Assembly: GCA_036172665.1 (NCBI GenBank)
Contig: CM069872.1
Coordinates: 50,454,101 to 50,518,100 of the forward strand
DNA: 64,000 nucleotides
From: Prosopocoilus inquinatus
Lineage: Eukaryota > Arthropoda > Insecta > Coleoptera > Lucanidae
Reading direction: 5' to 3'
The number at the start of each line of letters is the position of its first letter. The first letter of the stretch is position 1. Both the position numbers and the translations under genes were made by a program. The notes beneath the pieces were generated by a model. It was not told the DNA's origin. It saw only the letters and a program-made list of their open reading frames with translations, and searched no databases. Positions 24,101-33,316 of this stretch are shown here, piece by piece.

Positions 24101-26783
24101 TAAGCTCGGTCCCTGCGAATCTGGGGCAGGTGACGTACAAGACGTCCTTGCTTCACCTTCAACCTCGCCAGATGACTTTGGTCATGACGGAATTAAGAGA
24201 CGATTTCCCGGTTGTACCCGACCCTAACTTCAACCCCAATTTGTTTTCGGAAGATGAGGAAGACGTAAGCCAACCGGAAGAGAAGGCGCGGTTGCAAAGA
24301 GCGTCTCTTGACAATAGCCCCCCAATAGCGCCGATGTCCCCCCGAGGGGGCAGATTTAACAGGCCCAAATCGAACCAGTATCTAACTCCGGAATCCAATT
24401 CAAGGAACGTCCCCGTTTTGGCGAAAGCCGAGTCGTACGAAGACGAGTTTCCGTACGTGGAGCTTACCGAGGTGGTTGGCTTTTGCGATTCAATCCGTCC
24501 CCACGCTTCAACGGCGCCTGTAAATAATAACCAACCTAGAACCACCAGTTCGAGTTTCGTGGGGCAGTTCGGAAGGGGTTGCTCGACGAACGCCCCCGGT
24601 CAAAGACACGCCATCTCGCCTTTGTGTTGTGAGGGATCCGTTCCTGCGCTTCAATCGCCGAAGAACGCGGTGGCCCCCAGCGATATCATTTTCGACCGAC
24701 CCCCAGCCCAGACGTTGATTTCCTATTCCACCAGCGACTACTCCAACACACCCAACAACATCCAGCAAGTCAAATCCAACATAATAAACGAGCACAATAG
24801 GAATGGGATCGCGTTGAGTTTGAATTTAAACAGTGACCAACAGAAGCCGATAGTGATGAGGAAATTAGATGTGACGATCGAGAATTACAATAAATTATGT
24901 AACGGCAGTGATTACAACACAAACACCAGGAGTAACATGAGTGAAACGTGTAAAAGAAAAGATAAGATCAGGCTCAGTCCAAACAGTCAAGTGGGGGTTG
25001 TAAATGGTAACCAGGTGGGTGCGGGAAAGGAAATTTTGTTTATCGATGATGAACAGCAGGTGGCGGCGGCGGCGGCTGCGGCGGTTTCTGCTGTTGCTAC
25101 GGCCGGGCCTTCCTCTGGTGGTGTAAAACCCCCTAATTCCGTTCGAATCCCCGATTCGATGATACGCAGCTGTAGCGTTGGATACCTTGATCTGGTCGAC
25201 GCCCAAATGGTCCCCAACGACGTTGCCCTCTTGATGCTTCGCAAGGATGCTCCAAAACGCTTAGTTCTAGTGAACAGGAAAAACAAGCAGAGAAGGGGAA
25301 ACAGGCGGCAGGCGCACGAGAAAGATTCGGGCAACCTACTCAAGTCGCCCAAGTTAAAAAACTGCGGAAAATCGAAGAGCTTGGATTCCACCGATATATT
25401 TCCCTGCGGCGAGAGCAGCTTGAAGAACGTGGACAAGAAGGAGGCCATACCGGAGAATAAGCCGCACGTTGTAACAACGGTAACCAACGAGTCTAACAAC
25501 AGCGAGGGCAACAACAGCAAAAAGGAGAATTCCAGGCTGAGCATTTTTGGGGCAAGGTCACCGTTGGCGAAGCGGAAAGCGCCAGCAGAAAGCGAGAAGG
25601 CGACGAGCGCGTCCGCTGAGAAACCAAAAACGAGGAGCAGAAGTAAGCAGAAGAACGTGACCAAACAGCAAGTGGAAAGCCCTATTTTGAACAACTCCAA
25701 AGCAAGCGTTTCGCTGCACACGCACGCCTTGGCCACCTTGGAAAATTTATTGACGAGATTAAGAGAGGATGATAACAAGCGTACTCCTCCGGCATCGCCA
25801 AGGTTACCGCGAAGTTCACCGGCTTCCCCTGCGCTCAGCAAAAAGGGTAAGTTCTTCAAGTGCATTCATGAATTCCACTCGAGGGTGCAGTTTGTAAGAA
25901 GAAATCATCTGAGGTAGGTGAGGTACTAAGTCTTGGTTTACCCCTTTTGTCAATTCTGTTTCCCAATTGATCAAATTATTCCCCATGTCGGAAATGTCAA
26001 GGTAACCAGTTTGTATAAATGAGGGGGGTGATAAAATCATTTTGGTCAGCTGTTGGAAAAAGCGAGCGAGCGAGGAAGTGAGAAGAACGCACTAATATAC
26101 TGGGTGAACCCAACGGCTTTGCATATTATAATTTTTACCTTTCCATCTTAGGAAAACGACCACAATCAGCCTCCCCAATTAGAAAACACATCTTATCATC
26201 TCCACTGCTAGGAAGAAAGTATCGCAAGAATAAAACGTTGGAAAGTTCAGACGATGAGTGCACCGCCTCCGGGGATGAAGTTTTCAACGGAACCAACTAT
26301 AAAGATCTGGAGACGTTCCAAAAAGCCCAGCTGAGGCAAAAGGTAGGTAATCTTGGTATAAGTTTCCACCAAGGGGGAAGAAAAACCGTGTATCCCTTCA
26401 GTTGCAGCTAAAACGTGGAAAAATTGAACCGAACGGCGGCAACAACTGCAACAGCCAGCCGGTCCAACAAAGACGGGAATTCGTCATGCATAACAAGGCG
26501 CCGATGTGGAACGAGAACAGTCAGGTGTACCAACTGGATTTTGGGGGAAGGGTGACGCAGGAATCAGCCAAGAATTTCCAAATCGAATTCCGAGGAAAAC
26601 AAGTAATTAATTTCCCCTAGCAAACGATCCTCTAAATCTTCTAACCAAAACAAAAAAAAATTTCAGGTGATGCAGTTTGGACGTATCGATGGGAATGCGT
26701 ACACCCTCGACTTTCAGTATCCTTTCTCGGCCCTCCAGGCGTTCGCCGTCGCTTTAGCAAATGTCACGCAACGACTCAAGTAA
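96..26783 (+). CDS. Tusp: Tubby-like protein 4 (TULP4/Tusp), 12 coding exons
   Basis: Coding exons read from frame and splice sites: 96-191, 18995-19159, 21771-21953, 22006-22282, 22347-22615, 22667-22891, 22947-23178, 23721-23977, 24037-25846, 26152-26342, 26402-26602, 26667-26783. All phases match and give 1340 aa plus stop. ATG 96 is chosen because an in-frame TAA lies at 84-86. Order: WD40-type N-terminal region (motifs [39 protein letters not shown]), SOCS-box-like segment near residues 375-405 ([11 protein letters not shown]), then a tubby domain. The tubby domain starts near residue 573 ([12 protein letters not shown]), is interrupted by ~600 low-complexity residues including poly-Ala, and resumes at the C-terminus ([18 protein letters not shown], then [15 protein letters not shown]). 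This split tubby domain is typical of TULP4. TULP4 proteins are thought to be substrate receptors of cullin-RING E3 ligases. Intron 1 is 18.8 kb; most others are 51-64 bp. Confidence 0.93.
1003..1067 (+). ncRNA. Hammerhead ribozyme motif, copy 1 (type I)
   Basis: Core CTGATGA 1019-1025, stem II AGCCC 1026-1030 pairing GGGCT 1037-1041, GAAA 1042-1045. Stem III is the two pairs A1045-T1052 and C1046-G1051 around AGCT. The predicted cut is after GTA at 1053. Stem I forms between TTCTG (1014-1018) and CAGAG (1054-1058), with an outer helix TCGGGC/GCTCGA. All invariant core bases of the hammerhead family are present. The 8-nt ACAGCTGT around stem III is self-complementary, as in hammerheads that cleave as dimers. 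It is on the sense strand of Tusp. Confidence 0.82.
1441..1505 (+). ncRNA. Hammerhead ribozyme motif, copy 2 (stem II damaged)
   Basis: Core CTGATGA 1457-1463 and GAAA 1480-1483 are kept, and the outer stem I TCGAGC (1441-1446)/GCTCGA (1500-1505) pairs perfectly. Stem II has two changes relative to copy 1 (A1465 opposite C1478, C1468 opposite T1475), leaving about three pairs. Predicted cut after GTA at 1491. Activity is probably reduced. Confidence 0.72.
1878..1942 (+). ncRNA. Hammerhead ribozyme motif, copy 3 (type I)
   Basis: Core CTGATGA 1894-1900, GAAA 1917-1920. Stem II is AGCCT/GGGCT, with one G-U pair replacing G-C. Stem III is again a two-pair stem around AGCT. Predicted cut after GTA at 1928. 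Stem I is TTCTG/CAGAG plus the outer TCGGGC/GCTCGA helix. The core looks intact. Confidence 0.8.
2263..2396. mobile_element. MITE-like palindrome, TTTCATAATCGAACTA family
   Basis: Imperfect inverted repeat: 'atttcataatcgaactaaa' at the left is mirrored by 'tttagttcgattatgaaat' at the right, with arms running through an internal 'aaaataaaagtcaca'. A second copy of the same family is at 50570-50712 in FASN intron 2. Confidence 0.65.
2578..2833. mobile_element. hAT-type non-autonomous element with 8-bp target duplication
   Basis: Ends are CAGTGTCGCCG on the left and, reversed, CAGTGGCAGCG on the right. They are flanked by TGTGTATT (2570-2577) and TGTGTACT (2834-2841), a 7/8 match that fits the 8-bp target site duplication of hAT elements. 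The 256-bp interior has G- and C-homopolymer runs and no coding potential. Confidence 0.6.
3494..3612. mobile_element. MITE, GGCCCGATTTTTTCACCTCC family, TAC target duplication
   Basis: Terminal inverted repeats 'gcctgatttttttcacctcc' and its mirrored 'ggaggtgaaaaaatcgggcc', flanked by TAC on both sides. The 3-bp duplication fits PIF/Harbinger-type MITEs. Relatives are at 1098-1224 (inside the hammerhead unit), 12560-12688 and 52666-52790. Confidence 0.7.
3890..5190. repeat. Tandem array of ~315-bp units
   Basis: Successive copies of a module restart at about 3895, 4211 ('ataatccgcatttgtg'), 4522, 4840 and 5166, giving periods of roughly 311-326 bp. Each copy contains 'cctgaaacttggcattgcg', 'ctgaaacttggcaatgcgg' and 'tgttgccagatttaataaa'. 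Copies differ by many substitutions, so the array is not recent. The short reading frames in it are not conserved between units. Confidence 0.8.
5360..6690. repeat. Direct duplication of ~510 bp (5360-5870 and 6170-6690)
   Basis: Both copies share 'atagtgtactttttttaatc', 'tggtgtcgaagttggctgtg', 'aattatcactac', 'cgagttcaa..tca' and 'ccgccaacaa' in order, with scattered substitutions. The second copy is part of the left arm of the giant palindrome; the first lies just outside it. A further partial copy of the distal end lies at 8030-8150. Confidence 0.7.
7091..7592. repeat. Three ~153-175-bp tandem units inside left palindrome arm
   Basis: Units start at about 7091, 7244 and 7418 with 'cKtctgaaaatcacYag' and contain 'tttgcaccaaatgtcatata', 'ccaaaagctttatttttatc' and 'aagttggcaacactgccgcc'. 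The same block appears reversed at 9965-10470. Confidence 0.8.
9965..10470. repeat. Mirrored tandem units in right palindrome arm
   Basis: Reverse-strand counterpart of 7091-7592: 'ggcggcagtgttgccaactt' occurs three times, at about 9982, 10157 and 10332. One unit keeps 'ggcgtcgaagttggcggcag' that the left arm lacks, so the arms have diverged by small indels since duplication. Confidence 0.8.
12322..12412. mobile_element. Short palindromic element
   Basis: 'gattaactttaagcttcact' plus 'ttattccca' mirrored by 'tgggaataaa' and 'caaagcttgaagttaatc'. 91 bp, no coding potential. Confidence 0.55.
12425..12553. mobile_element. MITE with CCAGTTGC termini
   Basis: Left end CCAGTTGCGCCAAATATTTAA; right end reversed reads CCAGTTGCAAAAACATTTAAA. 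Interior is rich in 'taagc' steps. About 129 bp, embedded in the T-rich repeat. Confidence 0.65.
12560..12688. mobile_element. MITE, GGCCCGATTTTTTCACCTCC family
   Basis: 'ggcccgatttttttcacctc' mirrored by 'gaggtgaaaaattgggtc', with internal 'taaatttatc'. Same family as 3494-3612 and the insert in the hammerhead units. Confidence 0.68.
13363..13709. mobile_element. Foldback element with ~125-bp arms
   Basis: Left arm 13363-13492 begins 'cttataaactacaagcaaat'; right arm about 13588-13709 is its near-perfect reverse. The arms share 'ggaagggaaaacgc' and 'aaaagaagaaaacaaaagaa', with about 95 bp between them. No coding potential. Confidence 0.75.
13714..14591. mobile_element. Non-autonomous element with TACAGGGTGTT ends
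   Basis: Starts 'tacagggtgttaaaa' and ends 'ggaacaccctgta', the terminal motif shared by many insect DNA elements. The 878-bp interior has short frames on both strands (13826-14375) with no recognisable domain. A decayed hammerhead-like fragment lies at about 14511-14565 on the minus strand. Confidence 0.45.
15580..15850. other. GC-rich island in Tusp intron 1
   Basis: Clearly richer in G+C and CpG than its surroundings. Two overlapping frames (15543-15818 and 15640-15876) cross it but show no known domain. It may be an alternative promoter or a conserved regulatory block of Tusp, but nothing in the sequence decides this. Confidence 0.3.
15869..16040. repeat. Minisatellite, ~24-26-bp unit
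   Basis: About seven degenerate copies of 'ttttaaataaattagtgtaa' plus 'cg', e.g. 'cgttttaaacaaattagtgt' and 'cactttaaataaattagcgt'. Confidence 0.8.
16078..16213. mobile_element. MITE-like inverted repeat, AACGGAATTATATATTT ends
   Basis: 'aacggaattatatatttcgt' mirrored by 'aaaatatataattccgtt', arms continuing through 'gaggcggcaa' / 'ttgccgcctc'. About 136 bp. Confidence 0.7.
17087..17254. mobile_element. MITE, ACAGTTTCCTGTAAT family (copy 1)
   Basis: Left 'tacagtttcctgtaattttt'; right reversed 'tacagttctctgtagttttt'. Contains the family signature 'cagattttacaaaagttt'. Other copies at 20998-21172, 42959-43207 and a fragment near 40433. Confidence 0.65.
17520..17815. other. Unique, GC-richer block upstream of Tusp exon 2
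   Basis: Non-repetitive stretch with higher G+C than its neighbours and a run of six GCA/CAG triplets at about 17790-17810. A frame at 17629-17958 crosses it without a recognisable domain. A further similar block lies at 18420-18540. These could be conserved regulatory DNA; that is a guess from composition only. Confidence 0.25.
20652..20892. mobile_element. MITE with ~90-bp terminal inverted repeats (Tusp intron 2)
   Basis: Left begins 'taggcaaggcgcgttacatt' and holds 'atgacgtcagac'; the right arm is the reverse, ending 'cagagcgcctcgcctata'. Ends abut TATA, consistent with a TA-targeting element. Confidence 0.7.
20998..21172. mobile_element. MITE, ACAGTTTCCTGTAAT family (copy 2)
   Basis: 'tacagtttcctgtaatcatt' mirrored exactly by 'aatgattacaggaaactgta'; arms continue as 'ctttctcaaaatg' / 'cattttcagaaag'. 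Best preserved copy of the family here. Confidence 0.75.
21216..21556. mobile_element. MITE with TAACGCGTGTTCAATAAA ends
   Basis: Left 'taacgcgtgttcaataaaaa' and 'ggccaagtaggc'; right reversed 'taacgagtgttcaattaaaa' and 'ggtctagctagc'. About 340 bp. Related termini are found at 29274-29624. Confidence 0.6.
21602..21708. repeat. 53-54-bp tandem duplication with CRE-like site
   Basis: 'ttctgctatggctgaggtac' followed by 'attttaagattcgtgtgtgt' occurs twice in a row just upstream of Tusp exon 3. The second copy ends in a perfect palindromic TGACGTCA; the first has the one-base variant TCGTCA. Confidence 0.85.
23581..23617. repeat. Perfect 15-bp-stem hairpin in Tusp intron 7
   Basis: CACCTGTTACGTGGC, a 3-nt GTT loop, then GCCACGTAACAGGTG. 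The arms carry E-box (CACCTG) and CACGTG-like ACGTG motifs. No flanking repeat makes it look like a MITE end. Confidence 0.8.
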
Positions 26784-26888
26784 TATACTGTTGTTACATA
26801 TCCAAAATTAATATCTAGTGCCGCAAGTGCAGGAAGAAGAACGTTGTAAATGGTGCCAACCTCAGCATCTAGTTTAAAAACAAAAAAA

Positions 26889-26894
26889 AATAAA
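26889..26894 (+). promoter_or_regulatory. Candidate Tusp polyadenylation signal
   Basis: AATAAA 106 bp after the Tusp stop codon, in an A-rich tract. It is the first canonical hexamer downstream of the stop. Confidence 0.4.
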
Positions 26895-27134
26895 ACATGT
26901 TTCCAATCATAAGATAAGACGAACACTGCGCAGGAACAGAACGAAACATTTGAAAGAAATGTCCATTTTATATGTGTCTATGTTTTGTTTTCGATATGGT
27001 TTGCGAGCACGCATGTTTAGGCTGTTTCAGATAATTATTATTTTTTATGCATTCGTCGCGCAGAAGTAATGGAAGATACATTTAAACGGTTGAATTAAAT
27101 AGACACCAAATTACCCCACCCAATTCCTTCCAGG

Positions 27135-27302
27135 GGCCGTATTCTCGAATCGCGGGGGAAGAAACTCAAAACGGAAGAGATCGTGACGTCAAAATGACGT
27201 AGCGACTCTCATACGAAACTGCATAAATCGTAAGACCATTACGTCATTTTGACGTCACTTTCTCTTGCGTCTTGAGTTTCTTTCCGCGATTCGAGAATAA
27301 GA
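27135..27302. mobile_element. MITE, GGCCGTATTCTCGAATCGCG family
   Basis: 'ggccgtattctcgaatcgcg' and 'gaagaaactcaa' mirrored by 'ttgagtttctttccgcgatt' and 'cgagaata'. Central arms hold 'gacgtcaaaatgacgt' and its reverse. Confidence 0.75.
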
Positions 27303-28069
27303 ATGAGGATCGTAATATTTATGAAAGGAGAAGAAACAATTTGAGAAAATAACTAAAAAAAATTTAAAGAAATACAAATTATTAGTGCGATTCAGTCTTC
27401 TTTTAAAACGGCATCAACGACAAAAAAAAAATTAGAAAGTGACAGAAATGTTTGAAGATGAAAACAAATGAAAAGTAGAATCTGAACGCGTTTGCGAACT
27501 TTAAGGAAACAGCTGTCGCTGCAGGAAGCAGTAAACTTAGGGCAGAAGAAGAACTATTTACTCGTTTCGATTTGCCTAATCGCAATCGCAATGGAGGAAG
27601 AATCTCAAACAATAATTCATAAACAAGTGAAGATCGCGTTACATTCGAAGACAGCGTTACAAAACTAACGAAATTCGATTTTCTCTTAAAAAAAAGGCAC
27701 GAACTTCGAAATTCGAAAGGTTGGCAACACTGCGTCTCATTGCTGCAAAGTGCATCAAAGCGCAAGGTTAAATTCTTAACGGTTGATACTGACCCCCCCC
27801 CCCCCCCCTCTTCCCCCAAGGGGTGCTTCGGGAATCAAGGAACTTTAGTGGCCGAACTATTAGACTCTGACTGGGAGTCGATCTATTTTTTTATTTTTTT
27901 GTTTAATTTTTTTAATACATTACAGTGAAACGAAACCCCTTCTCTTTCCATTGAAAAAAAAAATAGTTATTAAAAAAAAGATCCAATTTTTTTCAAATTA
28001 AATTTTAAGGCAAAACAAAATCGATGAAAAAGTCAACGATGAAATATTATTTAAAATTCGATGCAAAAA

Positions 28070-28470
28070 ATAAGTTTTTCCTTTTGGCTAAGAGATGGCG
28101 CTTTGAATGATTTCCGGTTTTTTTTTCTTCCTATTACGCCAGCTTGTGATTACTGTGATTACATATTTCGATATTTAATTTTGAAATTAAAATCATTGCG
28201 AAGGCAGGGCTTCGAATTTTTGTTAAAATAGTTTACCCACGTGCTCAAGAGATGGCGGGCGCTTCCAATATTTTCTGTCATGCTGCAAATTTGTGTTTTG
28301 AAATTCAATTTTGAAATTAATGTCGTTGTAAAATTGGAAGGAGGCGAGGAATCTTGTTAAGAACGTCGACGTACCGAAAAAAAAAAATTGTTTTAGGAAA
28401 TTCAATTACTACAGTTCTCACTTTTGGACAGGAGATGGCGTTTTAAATGACGCTTACGTGTCGGAACTTT
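28070..28470. repeat. Degenerate ~170-bp tandem repeat
   Basis: 'gagatggcg' recurs at about 28090, 28250 and 28430, each preceded by a T-rich tract. Two of the three intervals contain 'tttaattttgaaattaa'. Two to three diverged copies. Confidence 0.5.
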
Positions 28471-29273
28471 TATATTTTCAATTTAATTTAGGTAAAAGTA
28501 TATATAATAAGTTACTCACTCTGAATTACGGAATCCCCTACGAACTTTTTGCTAAAAACAGAGTAAATTAGTTTCCTATTCAACCGCGAGGGTTCGTAGG
28601 ACCCATTAAGTGCACAGGGTTGTACTCATACACTTCACTCTACGGTCACTTTCAGCGAATATTGCTGTCTCCCTCTCGCATAAGCGAGTTTAAATATTTT
28701 GTATCACAAATTCTAAAAAAGAATAAATAAAATAAATCAAGCATGGTTTTCACAGCAAAAGAAACTTTTACATTTTCTCGTCCTACATAAGATTAGGGTG
28801 TGAAAAGGTAACCCGTTGTCTTGGAAATAAAACAAACATGAGATTTCTTGAAACAGGCGAGGTGAGCGAGACGCAAAATACGTTAAACATCGTGAGTGAG
28901 AAAGATGTGAGTATACCCCAAAGTGCACCCGAAGGTGTAGTTTATGAACGCAACCCTAGACGATAAAATCTTTTACCCCTACAATCGAGGCTAATATAAC
29001 ACGGCATAAAACCAGAGTTATTAATTAATGACGCCTTGGCTAATTGTTGAATTGTTGAAAATTATTGAAACATCCAAAAAAATAGTATCTTCCATTATCT
29101 GCAACTGCGATTTCTTTTTGTGTTTTGTATTGTTGTTAAGTACAATAATTCTGAGATGACATAGCTATTGTTAATATTTTAATATATTTTTTCAATCTTA
29201 ATCTTTTACAAGAAATTTGGTAATTTCCATATTTGGTTAAAAAGACGTTCTCGAAAGCAGACGAGCAAATTTA

Positions 29274-29624
29274 TAACGAGTGTCTAAATAAAAACCTGGT
29301 CAAGTAGGCCGTGACTGGGAATTTGTTCGTGCAGCGAAGTATGTCGTTTCTAAGTTCAACTGCGAAGCTGTAACGTCAAAATTTGTTGTTGATTAATCAC
29401 GTTTTCCATTGCCTTTTCTTAATTTTTTTTTTTTTTATAAATGAGAACGTGTTAATTTTTGGGAACCTATTTTAAAGCTTAACACAGAAATGACATATTT
29501 AATGAATTACTATATGGGGGTTTGTCTTTGCTAAAGGTATGAAATTATCTAAGACGTACAGACCTTGTTTGTGAATTTTCCACAGCCTGCTTGACCAGTT
29601 TCTTTTTTATTTAGACACTTGTTA
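29274..29624. mobile_element. Element with TAACRAGTGTCTAAATAAAAA ends
   Basis: Left 'taacgagtgtctaaataaaa' and 'cctggtcaagtaggc'; right reversed 'taacaagtgtctaaataaaa' and 'ctggtcaagcaggc'. About 350 bp, non-coding. Termini related to 21216-21556. Confidence 0.68.
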
Positions 29625-31698
29625 CATAAACTTTTTTCAAATTTGGTATTTATTTATTATTAATGCGAATTGATTCTTTTGATTACTTTAACAATATTGA
29701 ATATGTTTCTTTTATTCGTTTATATTTTGCATGATACTTTTAACGAGGTATGTACCTATTTAATTTCGAGCTGAACTGCAATATTTCGGATGATGTGTAA
29801 AATTGGTTGCCTAACTTCGCTCTTCTTTATTTATTTCGCTTTTTGCCTTCGCTTTCGTTTTTTTTTCTGTTTATTTGATTTACTGAAATTATTGAAAATT
29901 TTCTTCTTGTAATCTATGCTTCTCAGAACACTTAATATGTACAGGATGGTTCACAACTTTCTGCATATCTAAATAATTTTAATTTTAATCTAGCTATATT
30001 TTTAATTCATTCCGTTAGGTGCTTAATTATTACACGCGCAAAGCATACACAGAAAGCAGTGGTATTAAAACAAAAACAGCTACGAAAAAGAAAACTACAA
30101 TAATAAATAACAATAATAATATCCACTGCCTATTTGCTTATGTTCGTTTTTGTTTTTTAGCTTTAAGGCTTGTATGACACGGTGACATTTCTTGTGAAAA
30201 ACTCACAGAGAAGTGCCGAATTATCAACCAATAAGCGTTCACTATGACAACCTGTCTCTGTCACTTTGTAACAATTTTTTTTACAAAAATTATTACCGTG
30301 TCCCATGGCTTTAAGTACATTAAATATTGTGAACAAATATTTGAATTAGTTTCTTGACATTATTTTTTTTTTTTTGCTTTATGTGTAGATTTGCTAATAG
30401 TAGTACGACGCACACTTATGCTTACGAAATGGATTTCCCCGAAACATAGCCTGTATTGTTGCCCCACATATTATATATGTATATTTTTTTAAAGTAATAC
30501 GTAATTTCTACAAAGAATCCATCAAATTATCGTTAGATACTAAACCGTCCGTACTTTAAGTAGATTTCAAGTATTAAAGTCGACATTATTTATTATAAAA
30601 AAAAAACCAACAAATCAAACAACGTTTATTCTATTGTTATACACCCAAGTACAACATCTCAAATTTTAAAATGACGGTCAAACATTTATACATATAACAA
30701 TAATCAAACAGGAATAGATGAATTATTATAAATTACATTCTACAATAGCAGCAGGTAATTAATTCGTTAATTATTTTGATTAATTTTAATTTTAATCTTC
30801 ATCAATAAATAAAGTCAGTACAGAGAAAATGCATACATATTTAAATAAATAATTACAACTGAGAGAGGTTTAGAATCTACTTAAAAAAAATTAGGTACCC
30901 TGTCTATTCTATATTTTCCCAAAATATGTATTGATTGTAATTATTAAGAATATTTCTTTTTTCTCTTAAATTACACCAAAAAAAAAAAAAGAAAAAAATC
31001 ATAAGATCTCTGCCTTCGAATTTCTAACTTTCAGAGAAAGTACTTGTTGAAACTACTTCGTCAGATTTATTAACTAACACTTATACTAACTAACGGTGCA
31101 TTATTGCTTTTATTACTGTTATTTGTTACGTGCATAATTAACTTTTGTGTGTGTTTTTTGTTTCATCGAACACAAATGGAATGTTAATTGGTTTGTTAAG
31201 ATGTAAAATTCCTTTAACACTGTAATTAATGTTCGTGTTATTATTATATTTGTATACTACTATATTATATAAATGTGCTATGTGCAGAAATACAGTGCTT
31301 TTTACTTATCCGAAGTATATTATTCGCGAACAAAAAAAAATACAGAAGGGATCGTTCTACCGCTGGATATGATCGGTATTTGAATACCGATCGTTTCACT
31401 GATACTTGAAAAAAGGAGGAGACAGACAAGAAGGGACTATGTCAAAAATAAAGCGCCGACTTTGTTTGTTCGCTAAGGCAGAAGTGGAAAGTGTGAACGA
31501 GTCCGACTAAAAATTAAACATACGGTATATGAAAAAATATATTTCGCAGGCGTTCCGGCAGAAAATTAAAAAAAAAAAAATAATAGAATTTTCAGCTAGA
31601 GAAAATACGAGAGAAAACGTACAATGGTGCTCACTTAAAACGAGCAGACTGGTCTCTTAGGGCAATGATGAGACGACCAGACGTCTGGGCTTTGCCAT

Positions 31699-31914
31699 GG
31701 TTATTAACAGGGAAACGAATTCGGGCCACTTGTTCCGCGAACAGCACGAAAATCTAGTACTGAGATTGTATTAGCCCCGCGCAAATAATCTCTGCGAAAT
31801 GTGAACACTCGCACTGCACTCCTTCCTCTCCCACTCAATAACAATTCGATGCTTGGAGCCGAGGGAAAGCATCCAACACTAAGTGGCCCGAATTCTTTTC
31901 CTTGGTTATCAACC
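31699..31914. mobile_element. MITE with GGTTATTAAC...GGGCCACTTGTT ends
   Basis: 'ggttattaacagggaaacga' and 'attcgggccacttgtt' mirrored by 'aacactaagtggcccgaatt' and 'ccttggttatcaacc'. 216 bp. Confidence 0.72.
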
Positions 31915-32262
31915 AATGCTTCGAAATAGAAACACTTGTTTGCAATATTATTAACTTTAACTATTTGATACAGTTTTTGAAATGTGTTTGTTTATTTAAT
32001 GTTCCGTTTAGTTGATAGTTGATTATATGAAATAAACAATTTATTTGAAATAAATAATAAATAAATGTGACGTCAAGGAAAAGTTCATAAATGAGATAAG
32101 TAATAATATAATAATAATATATATTAATAATAATAAGAGAGATAACAATTTTGTAATATTTAAACACTGAAACGCTTTTTAAATTATTTTTTTCATTTTT
32201 TAGTTTTTTTTTTTAATTAAGACGCTGATCTGATTTAACAGAGACTATTTAATAGATTAATA

Positions 32263-32789
32263 TACAGGGGGTTTCATAACAAATGAAGAAAAATGAATTC
32301 TCATGTACAAAATCTTATTTTAAATTAAAATGAAAGAATAAAAATATTTCAAATTTTGCTTAGTTTCGGAGTTACCTGAGTTTGAAAATACGAACTGAAA
32401 TAATTTATTTAGTTCTAATAAGGTTAGCCTTGGAAAAAAAAATTACCCACAAATCAAAGTAACGTCATTTTTTTTTTTTAATTTTTAATGCTGTTCAAGA
32501 GATCCAGAATAGACAGATTTTACGGTAAGTGTACAACTCTTAAATAATCCGATGTGAAAGCTGTATACGTCATCAAGGTGGACACTTTGAATAATTTTAT
32601 AATTTCATTTAATTTATGTTATATTTTTTTATGTTTCTGTTTAATGTTTTAAAAAATTTTGTTGCAGTTAGGTCAAAAAGCGATCCGAAACTAAGCAAAA
32701 TTTGATTTTTTTTTAAATTTTTTTATTTTAACTTAAAATGCGTTTGAAATTTCAGTTTTTTTTTTCGCCTGTTATGAAATACCCTGTAT
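32263..32789. mobile_element. Non-autonomous element with TACAGGG(G/T)NTTTCATAAC ends
   Basis: Starts 'tacagggggtttcataacaa' and ends, reversed, 'tacagggtatttcataacag'. Internal mirrored segments 'caaattttgcttagtttcgg' and 'ccgaaactaagcaaaatttg' also form an inverted pair. 527 bp, no coding potential. Confidence 0.65.
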
Positions 32790-33010
32790 TTCAATTTTGA
32801 TTTTAATAAAATTAAAAATGAAAGGCGAGTTGAAAATTGTGATGAATGAAAACTTTATCTCGCTTGACACCAGATGGCGCTACATATTTACAGAATTCGA
32901 AAACCTTTCAAAATACTGAAGAAAATCTGAGAAAAAGAATTCATTTGACCGTAAAGTAGAAAGATTTTAGAAAAATTTTGTGCAAATCGTTTTTGATTGC
33001 AGTGAGAACC

Positions 33011-33075
33011 TCGAGCAGCCTCTGGACAGCTGTTTCAGCCCTGCTTGGGGCTTCTTCAGCAGAAACGTAGCTCGA
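33011..33075 (-). ncRNA. Hammerhead ribozyme motif, GUC cleavage site (type I)
   Basis: On the minus strand: core CTGAAGA (33059-33053; base 7 of the core is variable in the family), stem II AGCCC/GGGCT, GAAA 33036-33033. Stem III is two pairs around AGCT, followed by GTC with the predicted cut between 33025 and 33024. Stem I has seven pairs near the core (two G-U). A perfect six-pair outer helix TCGAGC/GCTCGA follows, separated by a small internal loop. This is the best preserved copy in the window and has the optimal cleavage triplet. It is not in a tandem array. Confidence 0.82.
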
Positions 33076-33140
33076 CATTCCCACTGCAGACCAAAAACGA
33101 CTTGCCCAGTTTATTCGCAAATGCGATGTAAGAATGATGA

Positions 33141-33316
33141 ACATATAAAATAGCGACATCTTACTATAGCTTTTTGACCTAACATTGCAGTAAGATAGAC
33201 AAATTGAAGCGGGATTTGCATGGGGGACTCATTAGGAGCAAATCCCGCTTCAATTTGTCTATCCTACTGCAATGTTAGGTCAAAAAGCGATAGTAAGATG
33301 TCGCTATTTTATATGT
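33141..33316. repeat. Hairpin with 79-bp arms (two mismatches), 18-bp spacer
   Basis: Arms 33141-33219 and 33238-33316. The arms contain 'tagcgacatcttactatagc', 'tttttgacctaacattgca' and 'gaagcgggatttgc'. The first part corresponds to the leader segment of the hammerhead tandem units (compare 952-994), so this hairpin derives from the same family as the neighbouring minus-strand hammerhead. Confidence 0.85.

Noticed and set aside
24987..25865. 292-codon minus-strand frame
   Set aside because: It lies opposite the long Tusp exon 9, whose sense frame is supported by tubby-domain sequence; the antisense frame is a codon-bias shadow.
25847..25917. Continuation of the Tusp exon 9 frame to a TAG
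   Set aside because: A consensus gtaagt donor at 25847 and an in-phase acceptor at 26151 restore the C-terminal tubby domain; the run-on is intron sequence.
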